From Sulfitobacter sp. DFL-14 (GTDB lineage: Bacteria; Pseudomonadota; Alphaproteobacteria; Rhodobacterales; Rhodobacteraceae), in NCBI RefSeq assembly GCF_003335585.1, contig NZ_QBFD01000015.1, positions 196,304-260,303 on the forward strand: a DNA stretch of 64,000 nucleotides. The letters are read 5' to 3'. The translations under genes were made by a program, and so were the position numbers. The first letter of the stretch is position 1, and every line of letters begins with the position of its first letter. The notes under the pieces were generated by a model. The model saw only the letters and a program-made list of their open reading frames with translations, ran no database searches and was not told the origin of the DNA. This document shows, piece after piece, positions 34,910-43,674 of the stretch.

Positions 34910-35466
34910 TCTGGCCATTTCGAAAAGCACAAAACGGCCGATCGGCATTCTCATGTGAAATCGAATGCCCCGATTGCGGCGCACCACATTCATACGAGGA
35001 TGAGGGTTTTGGCGCTTTGGTCCAGCGAAGCTGCATCAAACAAGATGCGAGCATGGTCCAGCTGGCCGCAAAGTTTGGTATCGGGAACGGTGTCGGTACT
35101 TGGCAATATGACGAAGATGTCGGCCTGCTGGAATTCCATTTCCCTGATGGAAAAGTCTGTGAGACCCCGCTGGAAACCATTGGGAGCTGGTTTGAGCCCC
35201 GGAACGAGTTTCTGTGGAGTTGGGGAAACGAATACATTTCCGAAAATCAAACGGCAGTTGCACAAAAGGCCCAAGAGTTTGGGGAACAGCGAGGTTTTCG
35301 CCCCCTTACTTCCAAGCTTGTTTGGCTGTCTCTGGATGATGCTTGGCACCTCGCAAAGGTTGCCGCGTCAGTATCCAAATCCAAGGGCGTTTACGCCGCC
35401 CCGGTCTCTGAGACATTGCAAATGTTCTTTGCGATCACCGATCCAAAATGGAGGCCAGAGCATTGA
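34906..35466 (+). CDS. DUF6882-like protein inserted between soeA and soeB
   Basis: The 186-residue product is soluble and unlike Soe subunits. Features are an N-terminal CPDCGAPHS pair of cysteines, ETIGSWFEPRNEFLWSWGNE, AQEFGEQRGFRPL and DDAWHLAKVAA. They resemble the DUF6882 family of unknown function. It starts on ATGA overlapping soeA and ends on TTGA overlapping soeB, so it is coupled at both ends. Its GC is visibly lower: the line 35221-35280 has 26 of 60 G/C, against 35 of 60 at 34681 and 41 of 60 at 35701. This suggests recent acquisition. A role in sulfite oxidation is possible but unproven. Confidence 0.75.
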   Translation: MIWPFRKAQNGRSAFSCEIECPDCGAPHSYEDEGFGALVQRSCIKQDASMVQLAAKFGIGNGVGTWQYDEDVGLLEFHFPDGKVCETPLETIGSWFEPRNEFLWSWGNEYISENQTAVAQKAQEFGEQRGFRPLTSKLVWLSLDDAWHLAKVAASVSKSKGVYAAPVSETLQMFFAITDPKWRPEH

Positions 35467-36209
35467 CCACTCTTCCCGACAACACCGAAAAGAAGCTGGG
35501 CCTTGTCATCGACCTCGATACCTGCGTCGGCTGTCATGCCTGCGTGATCTCCTGCAAGGGCTGGAACACGGAGAACTACGGCGCACCGCTCAGTGACCAG
35601 GATGCCTATGGCGGCAACCCCTCCGGCACCTTCCTGAACCGGGTGCACAGCTACGAGGTGCAACCCGAGGAGGGCCATGCGCAACTGATCCACTTCCCCA
35701 AGTCCTGCCTGCATTGCGAGGATGCGCCCTGCGTCACCGTCTGCCCGACGGGTGCCAGCTACAAACGGGTCGAAGACGGGATCGTGCTGGTCAATGAGTC
35801 CGATTGCATCGGCTGCGGGCTGTGTGCCTGGGCCTGCCCCTATGGTGCGCGCGAGATGGACATGGAAGAGAAGGTGATGAAGAAATGCACCCTTTGCGTG
35901 GACCGTATCTACAACGAAAACCTGCCGGAGGTGGACCGCATCCCATCCTGCGTGCGGACCTGCCCCGCAGGGGCGCGGCACTTCGGCGACCTGGGCGACC
36001 CCGACAGTGATGTCAGCCAGTTGGTTGCAGAACGTGGCGGCGTGGACCTGATGCCTGAACAGGGCACCAGACCTGTCAATAAATATCTGCCTCCACGGCC
36101 AAAGGATACGATGCCGGAAATCGACGTGCTGGCCCCCTTCCTGGAACCGGTGGTACAGGAGCCTGGCGGTTTCCTGGGCTGGCTCGACAAGGCACTGGAG
36201 AAACTCTGA
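35463..36209 (+). CDS. soeB: Sulfite dehydrogenase, iron-sulfur subunit
   Basis: The 248-residue product is a DmsB-like ferredoxin with four cysteine clusters: CVGCHACVISCKG, CLHCEDAPCVTVCPTG, CIGCGLCAWACPYG, and CTLCVD with a later CVRTCPAGARHFGD. It carries electrons from SoeA to SoeC. The start is taken as TTG 35463, where GGAGG at 35450-35454 sits 8 bp upstream and homologues begin TTLP. An ATG at 35448 in the same frame is the alternative, adding MEARA. Confidence 0.9.
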   Translation: MTTLPDNTEKKLGLVIDLDTCVGCHACVISCKGWNTENYGAPLSDQDAYGGNPSGTFLNRVHSYEVQPEEGHAQLIHFPKSCLHCEDAPCVTVCPTGASYKRVEDGIVLVNESDCIGCGLCAWACPYGAREMDMEEKVMKKCTLCVDRIYNENLPEVDRIPSCVRTCPAGARHFGDLGDPDSDVSQLVAERGGVDLMPEQGTRPVNKYLPPRPKDTMPEIDVLAPFLEPVVQEPGGFLGWLDKALEKL

Positions 36210-37081
36210 TGCATCCCGCACCTTCCGTCATCGCATTTTCGACCTTCTCCGGCCTGGGGTTCGGCCTGTTGTTCTGGCTGGGCTTCGGTGTCCCTGTGGT
36301 CAGCGGCTGGTCCGCCTTTGCCTTCTTCACCATCGCATACCTGCTGGCCGTGGGCGGTCTGATCTCTTCGACCTTCCACCTCGGCCACCCGGAACGGGCG
36401 CTCAAGGCCTTCACGCAATGGCGCTCCAGCTGGCTGAGCCGTGAAGGCGTCTGTGCAGTGGCAGCCCTGATCGTGATGGCGATCTATGGCGCGGGGCTGG
36501 TGTTCTTTGACGCCGCCTGGCAGCCCCTCGGGATTCTGGGGGCGTTGCTGTCGCTTGGCACCGTGTTCACCACAGCCATGATCTATACCCAGCTCAAGAC
36601 GGTGCCGCGCTGGCACCAGTCGTTGACCCCGGTCTATTTCCTGTCCCTCAGCCTCGCAGGTGGTGCCCTGCTTGCCGGTCAGATCACCTGGGCGGTTGTC
36701 CTGCTGATCGCCGCAGGCGCGGTCCAGATCGCCACATGGCTGCTGGGTGACAGGGCGCTGAAGCAATCGGGGACCGATATCGCAAGCGCCACACAACTGG
36801 GCGGCATCGGCAAGGTCCGCGCCTTTGAGCCACCGCACACCGGCACCAATTATCTGCTGCGCGAATTTGTCTTCCAGATCGGCCGCAAGCACGCGCAGAA
36901 GCTGCGGGTGATCTCATTCGGCCTGATGGTGGTTCTGCCGGTGCTGTTGCTGCTGCTGCCCTTCAGCCACCTGCTGGCGGTGGTCGCCGTGCTGGCGCAT
37001 GTGGCAGGCGTGCTGGCCTCGCGCTGGCTGTTCTTTGCAGAGGCCGAACATGTGGTCGGCCTCTACTACGGCAAACGCTGA
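36209..37081 (+). CDS. soeC: Sulfite dehydrogenase, membrane anchor subunit (DmsC/NrfD type)
   Basis: The 290-residue product has eight or so membrane segments and resembles DmsC: GLGFGLLFWLGFGVPVVSGW, LISSTFHLGHPERALKAF and FTTAMIYTQLKTVPRWHQS. It anchors SoeAB to the cytoplasmic face and passes electrons to quinone. It starts on the last base of the soeB stop (TGATG). It is the last gene of the xsc-soe operon. Confidence 0.92.
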   Translation: MHPAPSVIAFSTFSGLGFGLLFWLGFGVPVVSGWSAFAFFTIAYLLAVGGLISSTFHLGHPERALKAFTQWRSSWLSREGVCAVAALIVMAIYGAGLVFFDAAWQPLGILGALLSLGTVFTTAMIYTQLKTVPRWHQSLTPVYFLSLSLAGGALLAGQITWAVVLLIAAGAVQIATWLLGDRALKQSGTDIASATQLGGIGKVRAFEPPHTGTNYLLREFVFQIGRKHAQKLRVISFGLMVVLPVLLLLLPFSHLLAVVAVLAHVAGVLASRWLFFAEAEHVVGLYYGKR

Positions 37082-37240
37082 GCCTGCCCCTGGATGGGTC
37101 AGCCCGACGGTGCCCGCATGGCCCTGGGTGCAACACAGTGTCCCCGGCGCACGTGGCGATGGTGGGCAGAATGTTCATGTCAGAAACTCCGGTCAGGCGA
37201 GGGTTTGCCCAGCCCTGCGCCTGCTTTCGGAGGATGTGCA

Positions 37241-37259
37241 GCGCGGGCGAAACCCGCGC
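37241..37259 (-). terminator. Possible terminator of dapA
   Basis: GCGCGGG at 37241-37247 and CCCGCGC at 37253-37259 form a perfect 7-bp stem just past the dapA stop. No clear T-run follows on the minus strand, so termination is uncertain. It could equally end the soe operon. Confidence 0.4.
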
Positions 37260-37268
37260 CGATGGAGA

Positions 37269-38144
37269 TTAATTCATCAGCCCTGCATGGCGCAGACCGG
37301 CATCGACCAGTTTCTTGGTCTCGTCGGACAGGCTTGTCAGCGGCAGGCGCACCTCTTCGCTGCACAGATCAAGCCGTGACATGGCGTATTTCACGCCAAC
37401 CAGTCCCGGCTCGGTGAACACGGCAGAGTGCAGCGGCATCAGGCGATCCTGAATTTCCAGGGCTGTGGCATAATCTCCTTTCGCACAGGCCGCCTGCATC
37501 TGGCTAAGCAACCGGGGCGCGACATTGGCCGTGACAGAGATGCAGCCGACGCCGCCCTGGGCGTTGAAACCATGTGCGGTAGGGTCTTCACCGGAGAGCT
37601 GGATGAAATCCTTGCCGCAGGTGATGCGCTGGGCGCTGACACGGGCCAGATCGCCGGTCGCATCCTTGACGCCCACGATGCGCGGAAGCTTGGCCAGTTC
37701 GCCCATCGTCGCCGGTGTCATGTCGATGACCGACCGGGGGGGGATATTGTAGATGATGATCGGCAGATCGCAGCAATCATGGATCGCCGTGAAATGCGCA
37801 ATCAGCCCCCGCTGGGTCGGCTTGTTGTAATAGGGCGTGACCACCAGAATGGCGTCTGCGCCCACCGTCTCGGCATGTCGCGCAAGCCGGATGCTTTCAA
37901 CCGTGTTGTTCGAACCGGCACCGGCAATCACCGGTATACGGCCCGCCGCCGCCTTAACAACCTCTTCGACCACCTGTTCATGTTCGCGGTGCGTCAGGGT
38001 CGGGGATTCGCCGGTGGTGCCCACCGGGACAAGGCCGTTTGACCCTTCGCCGATGTGCCATTCCACAAGTTTCTTCAATGTCCCCAAATCCAGCTCGCCG
38101 TTCCTGAACGGCGTGACGAGGGCAGGCAGTGAGCCTTTGAACAT
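37269..38144 (-). CDS. dapA: 4-hydroxy-tetrahydrodipicolinate synthase
   Basis: The 291-residue TIM-barrel aldolase has the expected residues: GTTGES at 42-47, Y132 and R137 in [11 protein letters not shown] and the Schiff-base lysine K160 in GVKDATGD. It condenses pyruvate with aspartate semialdehyde in lysine and peptidoglycan synthesis. The start is the ATG at 38144 with AAGGAG 7 bp upstream. A GTG two codons earlier lies inside the spacer. Confidence 0.95.
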   Translation of the reverse strand: MFKGSLPALVTPFRNGELDLGTLKKLVEWHIGEGSNGLVPVGTTGESPTLTHREHEQVVEEVVKAAAGRIPVIAGAGSNNTVESIRLARHAETVGADAILVVTPYYNKPTQRGLIAHFTAIHDCCDLPIIIYNIPPRSVIDMTPATMGELAKLPRIVGVKDATGDLARVSAQRITCGKDFIQLSGEDPTAHGFNAQGGVGCISVTANVAPRLLSQMQAACAKGDYATALEIQDRLMPLHSAVFTEPGLVGVKYAMSRLDLCSEEVRLPLTSLSDETKKLVDAGLRHAGLMN

Positions 38145-38279
38145 TTGCACGCTCCTTTTGTGCTGGCCGGCGGGTTGCCGGACTGGAATACATTGGCAGG
38201 CACAGCCAAGTGATTTGAACTCACCTCAGCATGCCATATGTTGCAAGCCTCTAGCCCCTGACCCATGGAAACTCAAGCT

Positions 38280-40247
38280 ATGACACGACTTCTGACTGCG
38301 CTGATGCTGGTTTGCACTGTCGCCTTCGCGGCGGAGGCCGAGCAACGCCCGCGCCCGCTGGGCTGGGCGATGGACGCCATGCGCAACGGCAATTGGGAAA
38401 CAGCCGGGATGATCGCCGCCCGCGACGGCGAAGTCGCGGCAGATGTGATCGAATGGCACCGCCTGCGTGCGGGCCGCGGCACCTATGCCGAGGTCCGGGA
38501 TTTCCTGGCACGCCGGTCCGACTGGCCCGGCGAAGATTATCTGCGCCGACAGAGCGAAGATGCCGTTATCGACGCGGGCAATGAGGCCATCCTGGCCTTT
38601 TTCAAGAATGTCGCCCCGCAGACGCCGCGCGGCGTATTGGCCCATGCGGCGGCCCTGACCGCGGCGGGAAACCTGGGCGACGCTCAGGCTGACCTGGTTC
38701 TGGCATGGCGCACGATGCCGATGAATGCGACATCACAGGCACTCTTCCTGAAAGACCATGCCGAGTTGCTGAAACCCCACCACGCCGCCCGGTTGGAGGC
38801 GATGCTCTGGGACCGCGAACATGCCGAGGCGCGGCAGATGTTCGACCTTGTGGGCAAGGATGACATTGCGCTGGCCGAAACCCGCATCGCCTTGCAACAG
38901 CTGCAAGGCAACGTGAACGCGATGATCGACGCCCTGCCCGCTTCCAAAAAGGCCGACGCCGGGTTGCAGCATGACCGTTTCGAATGGCGCCTCCGCAAGA
39001 ACCTGGTGAATGACGCCAGGGATCTGATGATCGAACGCTCAACATCCGCCGAAGCCCTGGGCCGACCCGACAAATGGGGCAACCGGCGCCGCGCGCTGGC
39101 GCGGGAGGAGATGCGCACCGGCGACCCCAAGGTCGCCTACCGCATGGCCTCCCGGCATTTCCTGTTGCCGGGGTCGGACTATGCCGATCTGGAATGGCTG
39201 TCCGGTTATATCGCGCTGCGTTTTCTCAAGGATCCGGAAACCGCCCTGAAGCACTTCAGCAACCATGACAGCGCCGTCGAATCACCAATCTCCCAGGGGC
39301 GGGCAGGCTACTGGCAGGGCCGGGCGCTTGAGGCGATGGGCGACAGCGAAGGCGCCGCCAAGGCCTATGCCATGGGTGCAAAGTTCCAGACCGCCTTTTA
39401 CGGGCTGCTTGCGGCGGAGCGCGGCAGCCTGCCCTTCGACACCAGCCTTGCGGGGCCCGAACCGGAACAGGATTGGCGCACCTCGGCGCTGGCCAAAGCC
39501 CCCCTGTTCGAGGCGGGCCTGCTGCTTCAGGCGTCGGGAGAAATGAGCCTGGCGGAACGCTTCTGGACCCATCTTGCCGATCAGCTTGTCGAAGAGGACC
39601 TGCATCTGCTGGGGCAGGCGGCGATTGACATCGGCCAGCCGCATCTGGCGGTGATGATCGGCAAACGCGCCGCGCAGCGGGGTCTGACCATCGCAGCGCC
39701 CTATTACCCACTGCATTCGCTGATCGAGATGGATCTGCCCATGGCCCCGGAAATGACCCTGTCTATCGCCCGCCGGGAAAGCGAATTCGACCCGGTGGTG
39801 CAAAGCGCAGTGGGCGCGCGGGGCCTGATGCAGATCATGCCTGCAACGGGCCGCGACATCGCACGCGACCTTGACATCAGCAGCCTGCACACCACCGACA
39901 GGCTGATCGCCGACCCGGATTACAATGCGCGGCTGGGGGCAACCTACCTCAGCCAGATGGCAGGGCGCTTCGACGGGAACGTGGTGATGATGTCGGCAGC
40001 CTATAATGCGGGTCCGGCGCGGCCGCCGCGCTGGATGGCGCTTTACGGCGATCCGCGAAAGGGCGAGATCGACATCGTTGACTGGATCGAGATGGTGCCG
40101 TTCCGCGAAACCCAGAACTACATCATGCGTGTCACGGAAAGCCTGCCGACCTACCGTGCAAGGCTGGGCAAGGACCCGCTGCCGGTGCCCTTCTCAGAGG
40201 AGCTGACCGGGTCGACGCTTCAGGCGTTCGCGCCAAAAGGTGAATAG
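38280..40247 (+). CDS. slt: Soluble lytic murein transglycosylase
   Basis: The 655-residue product has a signal peptide (MTRLLTALMLVCTVAFAAEA), a long alpha-helical superhelical region, and a C-terminal SLT domain. The catalytic glutamate is about E500 in ARRESEFDPVVQSAVGARG, followed by LMQIMPATG and MSAAYNAGP. It cleaves peptidoglycan in the periplasm to 1,6-anhydro muropeptides. The ATG at 38280 is preferred over 38265 because a GGAAACT site precedes it. It diverges from dapA and its 3' end overlaps the leftward EamA gene by 54 bp. Confidence 0.93.
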   Translation: MTRLLTALMLVCTVAFAAEAEQRPRPLGWAMDAMRNGNWETAGMIAARDGEVAADVIEWHRLRAGRGTYAEVRDFLARRSDWPGEDYLRRQSEDAVIDAGNEAILAFFKNVAPQTPRGVLAHAAALTAAGNLGDAQADLVLAWRTMPMNATSQALFLKDHAELLKPHHAARLEAMLWDREHAEARQMFDLVGKDDIALAETRIALQQLQGNVNAMIDALPASKKADAGLQHDRFEWRLRKNLVNDARDLMIERSTSAEALGRPDKWGNRRRALAREEMRTGDPKVAYRMASRHFLLPGSDYADLEWLSGYIALRFLKDPETALKHFSNHDSAVESPISQGRAGYWQGRALEAMGDSEGAAKAYAMGAKFQTAFYGLLAAERGSLPFDTSLAGPEPEQDWRTSALAKAPLFEAGLLLQASGEMSLAERFWTHLADQLVEEDLHLLGQAAIDIGQPHLAVMIGKRAAQRGLTIAAPYYPLHSLIEMDLPMAPEMTLSIARRESEFDPVVQSAVGARGLMQIMPATGRDIARDLDISSLHTTDRLIADPDYNARLGATYLSQMAGRFDGNVVMMSAAYNAGPARPPRWMALYGDPRKGEIDIVDWIEMVPFRETQNYIMRVTESLPTYRARLGKDPLPVPFSEELTGSTLQAFAPKGE

Positions 40248-41081
40248 CCCCGCCGCCACGATGATGGCGGCCCCGACAACCACGTTTGCCCGCACGGTTT
40301 CGCCAAAGAAGCTCAACCCGATGACGGCGGCAAAGGCGAGCTGGAAATAGGCAAAGGGCTGCACCGCGCTGGCTTCGGCCACCTCGTAGACGCGGATCAG
40401 CAGCCAGTGGCCGGAAATGCCCGTCACGCAGAGACAGGCCATGATCAGCCAGTCGGAACCGGCCATCGGCTCCCAGAACCAGACACCCGCGAGGGTCATG
40501 GTGATGGCCCCCGTGACCCCGGTCCAGAAGAAGCTGGTGGCCGTTGAATCCTTCTTGGCGACATATCGGGTGAGCAAGCCATAGACCGCGAACATGGCAG
40601 CTGCCAGCAGGGGGATCAGCGCCGCAGGGTCAAAGACGCTCATCCCCGGTTGCAGGATGATCAGCACGCCGACAAACCCGACCGCAATGGCCGCCCAGCG
40701 CCGCCAGCCGACACTTTCCCCCAGGATCGGCCCCGACAGCGCAGCCACCAACAAAGGATAGCAGGTAAAGACCGCATGGCTTTCGACCAGCCCCAGAATG
40801 GTGAAGGCAAAAACCATGACGCAAATCTCGGTGGCCAGCAGAAAACCGCGAATACCCTGCACGATCGGCTGCGAGGTCCGGGCCGCCGCACGCACACCGC
40901 CGACCTTGCGCCCCGCAATCGCGATCACGAAGGCCGCGAAGAACCAGTAGCGGATCATGACCACCATCAGCACGTTGTATTCCGATGCCAGATGCCGCGA
41001 CAGGCCATCCTGAACCGCAAAGACAAATGTCGTCGCGATCATCAGGCCAATGCCCAGCGGTGTATTGTTGCCCTGACTCAC
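40194..41081 (-). CDS. EamA/DMT-family transporter
   Basis: The 295-residue product has about ten membrane segments in two EamA repeats (GIGLMIATTFVFAVQDGLSRH, ILGESVGWRRWAAIAVGFVG, FFGETVRANVVVGAAIIV). The substrate is unknown. The start is GTG at 41081, overlapping the mnmD stop by 4 bp (GTGA), so the two are coupled. The 3' end overlaps slt on the other strand by 54 bp. Confidence 0.9.
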   Translation of the reverse strand: MSQGNNTPLGIGLMIATTFVFAVQDGLSRHLASEYNVLMVVMIRYWFFAAFVIAIAGRKVGGVRAAARTSQPIVQGIRGFLLATEICVMVFAFTILGLVESHAVFTCYPLLVAALSGPILGESVGWRRWAAIAVGFVGVLIILQPGMSVFDPAALIPLLAAAMFAVYGLLTRYVAKKDSTATSFFWTGVTGAITMTLAGVWFWEPMAGSDWLIMACLCVTGISGHWLLIRVYEVAEASAVQPFAYFQLAFAAVIGLSFFGETVRANVVVGAAIIVAAGLFTFWRERLKRRPGQLL

Positions 41082-41752
41082 CCTGCTATCCTTGCCCGTG
41101 TCATGTGCCGCTTGCGGCCAAATCCCTGCACCCGCTGCACCTCAAATCCTGCCGCCGCCAAACCGCGCCGCACATCCCCCGCCGCCGTATAGGTCGCCGC
41201 CGTCCCCTGTGGTGCGGTATGTGCTGCAACCTCGGCCATCAGTTCCGGCGACCAAAGCTCGGGGTTCTTGGCCGGGGCGAAACCGTCAAGAAACCAGGCA
41301 TCGGCGCGTCCGGTCCATGCGGGCAGCGTGGCACGCGCATCGCCAAGGATCACGTTCAGCCGCAAACCCGGCAGATCGAACGATCCGCCGGTCCCGCTCC
41401 AGGCCGCTGCCAGCGCATCGCGCTTGCCGTCGAATGAAGGGAAAGCACGATGCGCGCGGGCCATGTCATCGGACGACAGGGGAAAGGCTTCGAAACTGGT
41501 GAAATGCAGCGTTGCCTCCGGCATCGCGGTGGCGAAAGCATCCCAAGCGACCAACAGGTTCAGACCGGTGCCGAAACCCAATTCGCCGATGGCGAATGCA
41601 TCGCGGAACCGCGCAGGCAGGTCATTGCCGGTCAGAAACACATGGCGCGTCTCGGCGATCCCGTCGTCCAGGCTGAAGAACGGGTCGTCGAAACGGGTGG
41701 AGACGGGGATGTTGCCGTCGCGCCAGGTGATCGGATCGGACTGCTGCTGCAT
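41078..41752 (-). CDS. mnmD: tRNA (5-methylaminomethyl-2-thiouridine) methyltransferase, MnmD type
   Basis: The 224-residue product matches the N-terminal methyltransferase half of MnmC. The SAM loop ELGFGTGLNLLVAWDAF is at 57-73. HFTSFEAFPLS and AWFLDGFAPAKNPELWSPE are family blocks. It methylates nm5s2U34 to mnm5s2U34 in tRNA. The oxidoreductase half is encoded divergently 57 bp away. The frame upstream of 41752 extends across that gene and is not coding. Confidence 0.88.
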   Translation of the reverse strand: MQQQSDPITWRDGNIPVSTRFDDPFFSLDDGIAETRHVFLTGNDLPARFRDAFAIGELGFGTGLNLLVAWDAFATAMPEATLHFTSFEAFPLSSDDMARAHRAFPSFDGKRDALAAAWSGTGGSFDLPGLRLNVILGDARATLPAWTGRADAWFLDGFAPAKNPELWSPELMAEVAAHTAPQGTAATYTAAGDVRRGLAAAGFEVQRVQGFGRKRHMTRARIAG

Positions 41753-41809
41753 GGGGTTGCCCGCTGGGGAGAGTTGCGCCAGATGTGCGACAACAGGCGG
41801 GGAATGGCA

Positions 41810-42841
41810 ATGCATGATATCACCATCCGTGGCGCGGGTATTTTCGGCCTGTCGGTTGCATGGATCTGCCTCCGGCGCGGTGCCAAGGTGCAGGTGATTG
41901 ACCCCAATGGCCCCGCGGCAGGCAGCAGCGGCGGCATCGTCGGGGCACTGGCGCCACATGTGCCGGAAAACTGGAATCCCAAGAAGGCGTTTCAACTGGA
42001 GAGCTTGCTGATGGCCGCCGCCTTCTGGCGCGAGGTGGACGCAGCGGGTGGCGGTGAGAGCGGTTATGCGCGGCACGGCCGCCTGCAGCCCATCCCCGAT
42101 CCGCATCTGCTTGACCTTGCGCAGGCACGCGCGGGAAGTGCGAAGGCCTTGTGGCAGGATCACGCCACATGGCGGGTCATCCCCGCCACTGGCGCCGCAT
42201 GGGAACCGGCAAGCCCGACCGGGCTTTTGATACAGGACACACTGAGCGCGCTGGTTCATCCGCGCAAGGGCTGCGCTTCGCTGGTGCGCGCCCTTGCCGC
42301 CCATGGTGTCCCGGTCACCACCGAAGGGGTCGACGAAGGTTCGACCCTCTGGGCGACGGGGGTGGCCGGGCTTGAAAATATGAATGCCGCTCATCACCGT
42401 CTGATCGGCGCAGGTGTCAAAGGACAGGCTGCCCTGCTGCAATATGACGCCAAGGGCGCGCCGCAGCTGTTCGCCGGCGGGGTTCACATCATCCCGCATC
42501 AGGACGGGACCGTCGCCATCGGCTCCACCTCGGAACGGGATTATGACAGCCCGGACCGGACCGATGCGCAATTGGACGAGGTGATCGAACGGGCCCGCGC
42601 GGCGGTGCCTGTGCTGGCGGATGCACCCGTGATCGCCCGTTGGGCCGGGGTGCGGCCCCGCGCCCGCAGCCGCGCACCGATGCTGGGGCCATGGCCCGAC
42701 CGGCCCGGCCATTTCATCGCCAACGGCGGCTTCAAGATCGGCTTTGGCATGGCGCCCAAGGTGGCTGAGGTGATGGCTGATCTCATGCTGGAGGGGGTCG
42801 ATGCCATCCCCGATGGTTTTCGGGTCGCGGACAACCTCTAG
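41810..42841 (+). CDS. FAD-dependent oxidoreductase, DAO family (MnmC C-domain-like)
   Basis: The 343-residue product begins with the FAD-binding GAGIFGLSVAWICLRRGAKV and has GSSGGIVGALAPHVPENWNP, VHIIPHQDGTVAIGSTSERD and GWAGVRPR-like RWAGVRPRARSRAPMLG. These resemble the oxidase half of MnmC, which removes carboxymethyl from cmnm5U34. DadA-like D-amino-acid or glycine oxidases are the alternative. Position beside mnmD supports the tRNA role. The start is ATG 41810 with GGGGA upstream. ATG 41804 is possible. Confidence 0.8.
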   Translation: MHDITIRGAGIFGLSVAWICLRRGAKVQVIDPNGPAAGSSGGIVGALAPHVPENWNPKKAFQLESLLMAAAFWREVDAAGGGESGYARHGRLQPIPDPHLLDLAQARAGSAKALWQDHATWRVIPATGAAWEPASPTGLLIQDTLSALVHPRKGCASLVRALAAHGVPVTTEGVDEGSTLWATGVAGLENMNAAHHRLIGAGVKGQAALLQYDAKGAPQLFAGGVHIIPHQDGTVAIGSTSERDYDSPDRTDAQLDEVIERARAAVPVLADAPVIARWAGVRPRARSRAPMLGPWPDRPGHFIANGGFKIGFGMAPKVAEVMADLMLEGVDAIPDGFRVADNL

Positions 42842-42904
42842 GGTCAGGTCGCGCCGGGTTCATCGCCCGGAACAAAGCAGGCAAGACGGCATCCAACAAG
42901 CCGC

Positions 42905-43441
42905 TCAGATCATGCGGCGCAGGGCCTGCATGAGACCGGTCAGTTCCCTGACGTAAATCTCGCCCTTGAGCCTGCCCGCCTCGTCAAACTGGTCACCGCT
43001 GCCCGCAAGGTGAATTTCGGGCCCCTGCAGGATCCGGGGTCGAAAAGGCACCATGAATCCGCGCAGGACCATCTGCGCGCGTTCCCCGCCCGCGCGACCG
43101 GCAGCCGCCGACATCACGGCGACGGGCTTGTCATTCCATGGCTTGAACTCGACCCGGCTGATCCAGTCCAGTGCGTTCTTGATCACGCCGGAGGGTCCCT
43201 TGTTGTACTCCGGAGTAGAGATGATCACCGCATCCGCCGCCTCGATCTGTCGGGCAACCTTGACCACGGCATCCGGCACGCCCTCTGCTGCCTGCTCATC
43301 CGCGTCAAACAAAGGGAAACGAATATCGGCTTGGGTATATTCTGCCGCACCGAACAGCCGCGCGGCCTCGCGCAGCAGAAGCGTATTGGTGGCATTGGTC
43401 CGGAGGGACCCCGAAATCCCCAGGAGTTTTGGCTTTGTCAT
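42905..43441 (-). CDS. NADPH-dependent FMN reductase family protein
   Basis: The 178-residue flavodoxin-fold protein has GISGSLRTNATNTLLLREA for FMN phosphate, STPEYNKGPSGVIKNALDW and SAAAGRAGGERAQ. It matches the ChrR/azoreductase-like NADPH:FMN or quinone reductases that act in the cytoplasm against quinones, azo dyes or chromate. It is monocistronic by position. Confidence 0.9.
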   Translation of the reverse strand: MTKPKLLGISGSLRTNATNTLLLREAARLFGAAEYTQADIRFPLFDADEQAAEGVPDAVVKVARQIEAADAVIISTPEYNKGPSGVIKNALDWISRVEFKPWNDKPVAVMSAAAGRAGGERAQMVLRGFMVPFRPRILQGPEIHLAGSGDQFDEAGRLKGEIYVRELTGLMQALRRMI

Positions 43442-43593
43442 GGCAATCTTCCCTCCCCGTAAGTGTTTTGCCCATTACAGCGTTTCGGGATAGGTTTGAA
43501 ACATCCCACATCACTTTTCGCGTAGGGCCGCAGAGAGAGGCAGCGAACAAGTGATTCAGGTATATCCCGAAACGCCAGGTCGGGCGCAGGCAC

Positions 43594-43628
43594 AAAAACA
43601 AGGAGCCCCCGCGCTATGCAGGGGCTCC
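43594..43628 (-). terminator. Terminator of the OmpA lipoprotein gene
   Basis: GGAGCCCC at 43602-43609 and GGGGCTCC at 43621-43628 form a perfect 8-bp stem. On the minus strand it is followed by TTGTTTTTG, a good T-tract. It lies 47 bp after the stop. Confidence 0.85.
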
Positions 43629-43674
43629 GTGCAAAATTCAGCAATCACACACCCCGTGACAGGGCGCCCGGGGA

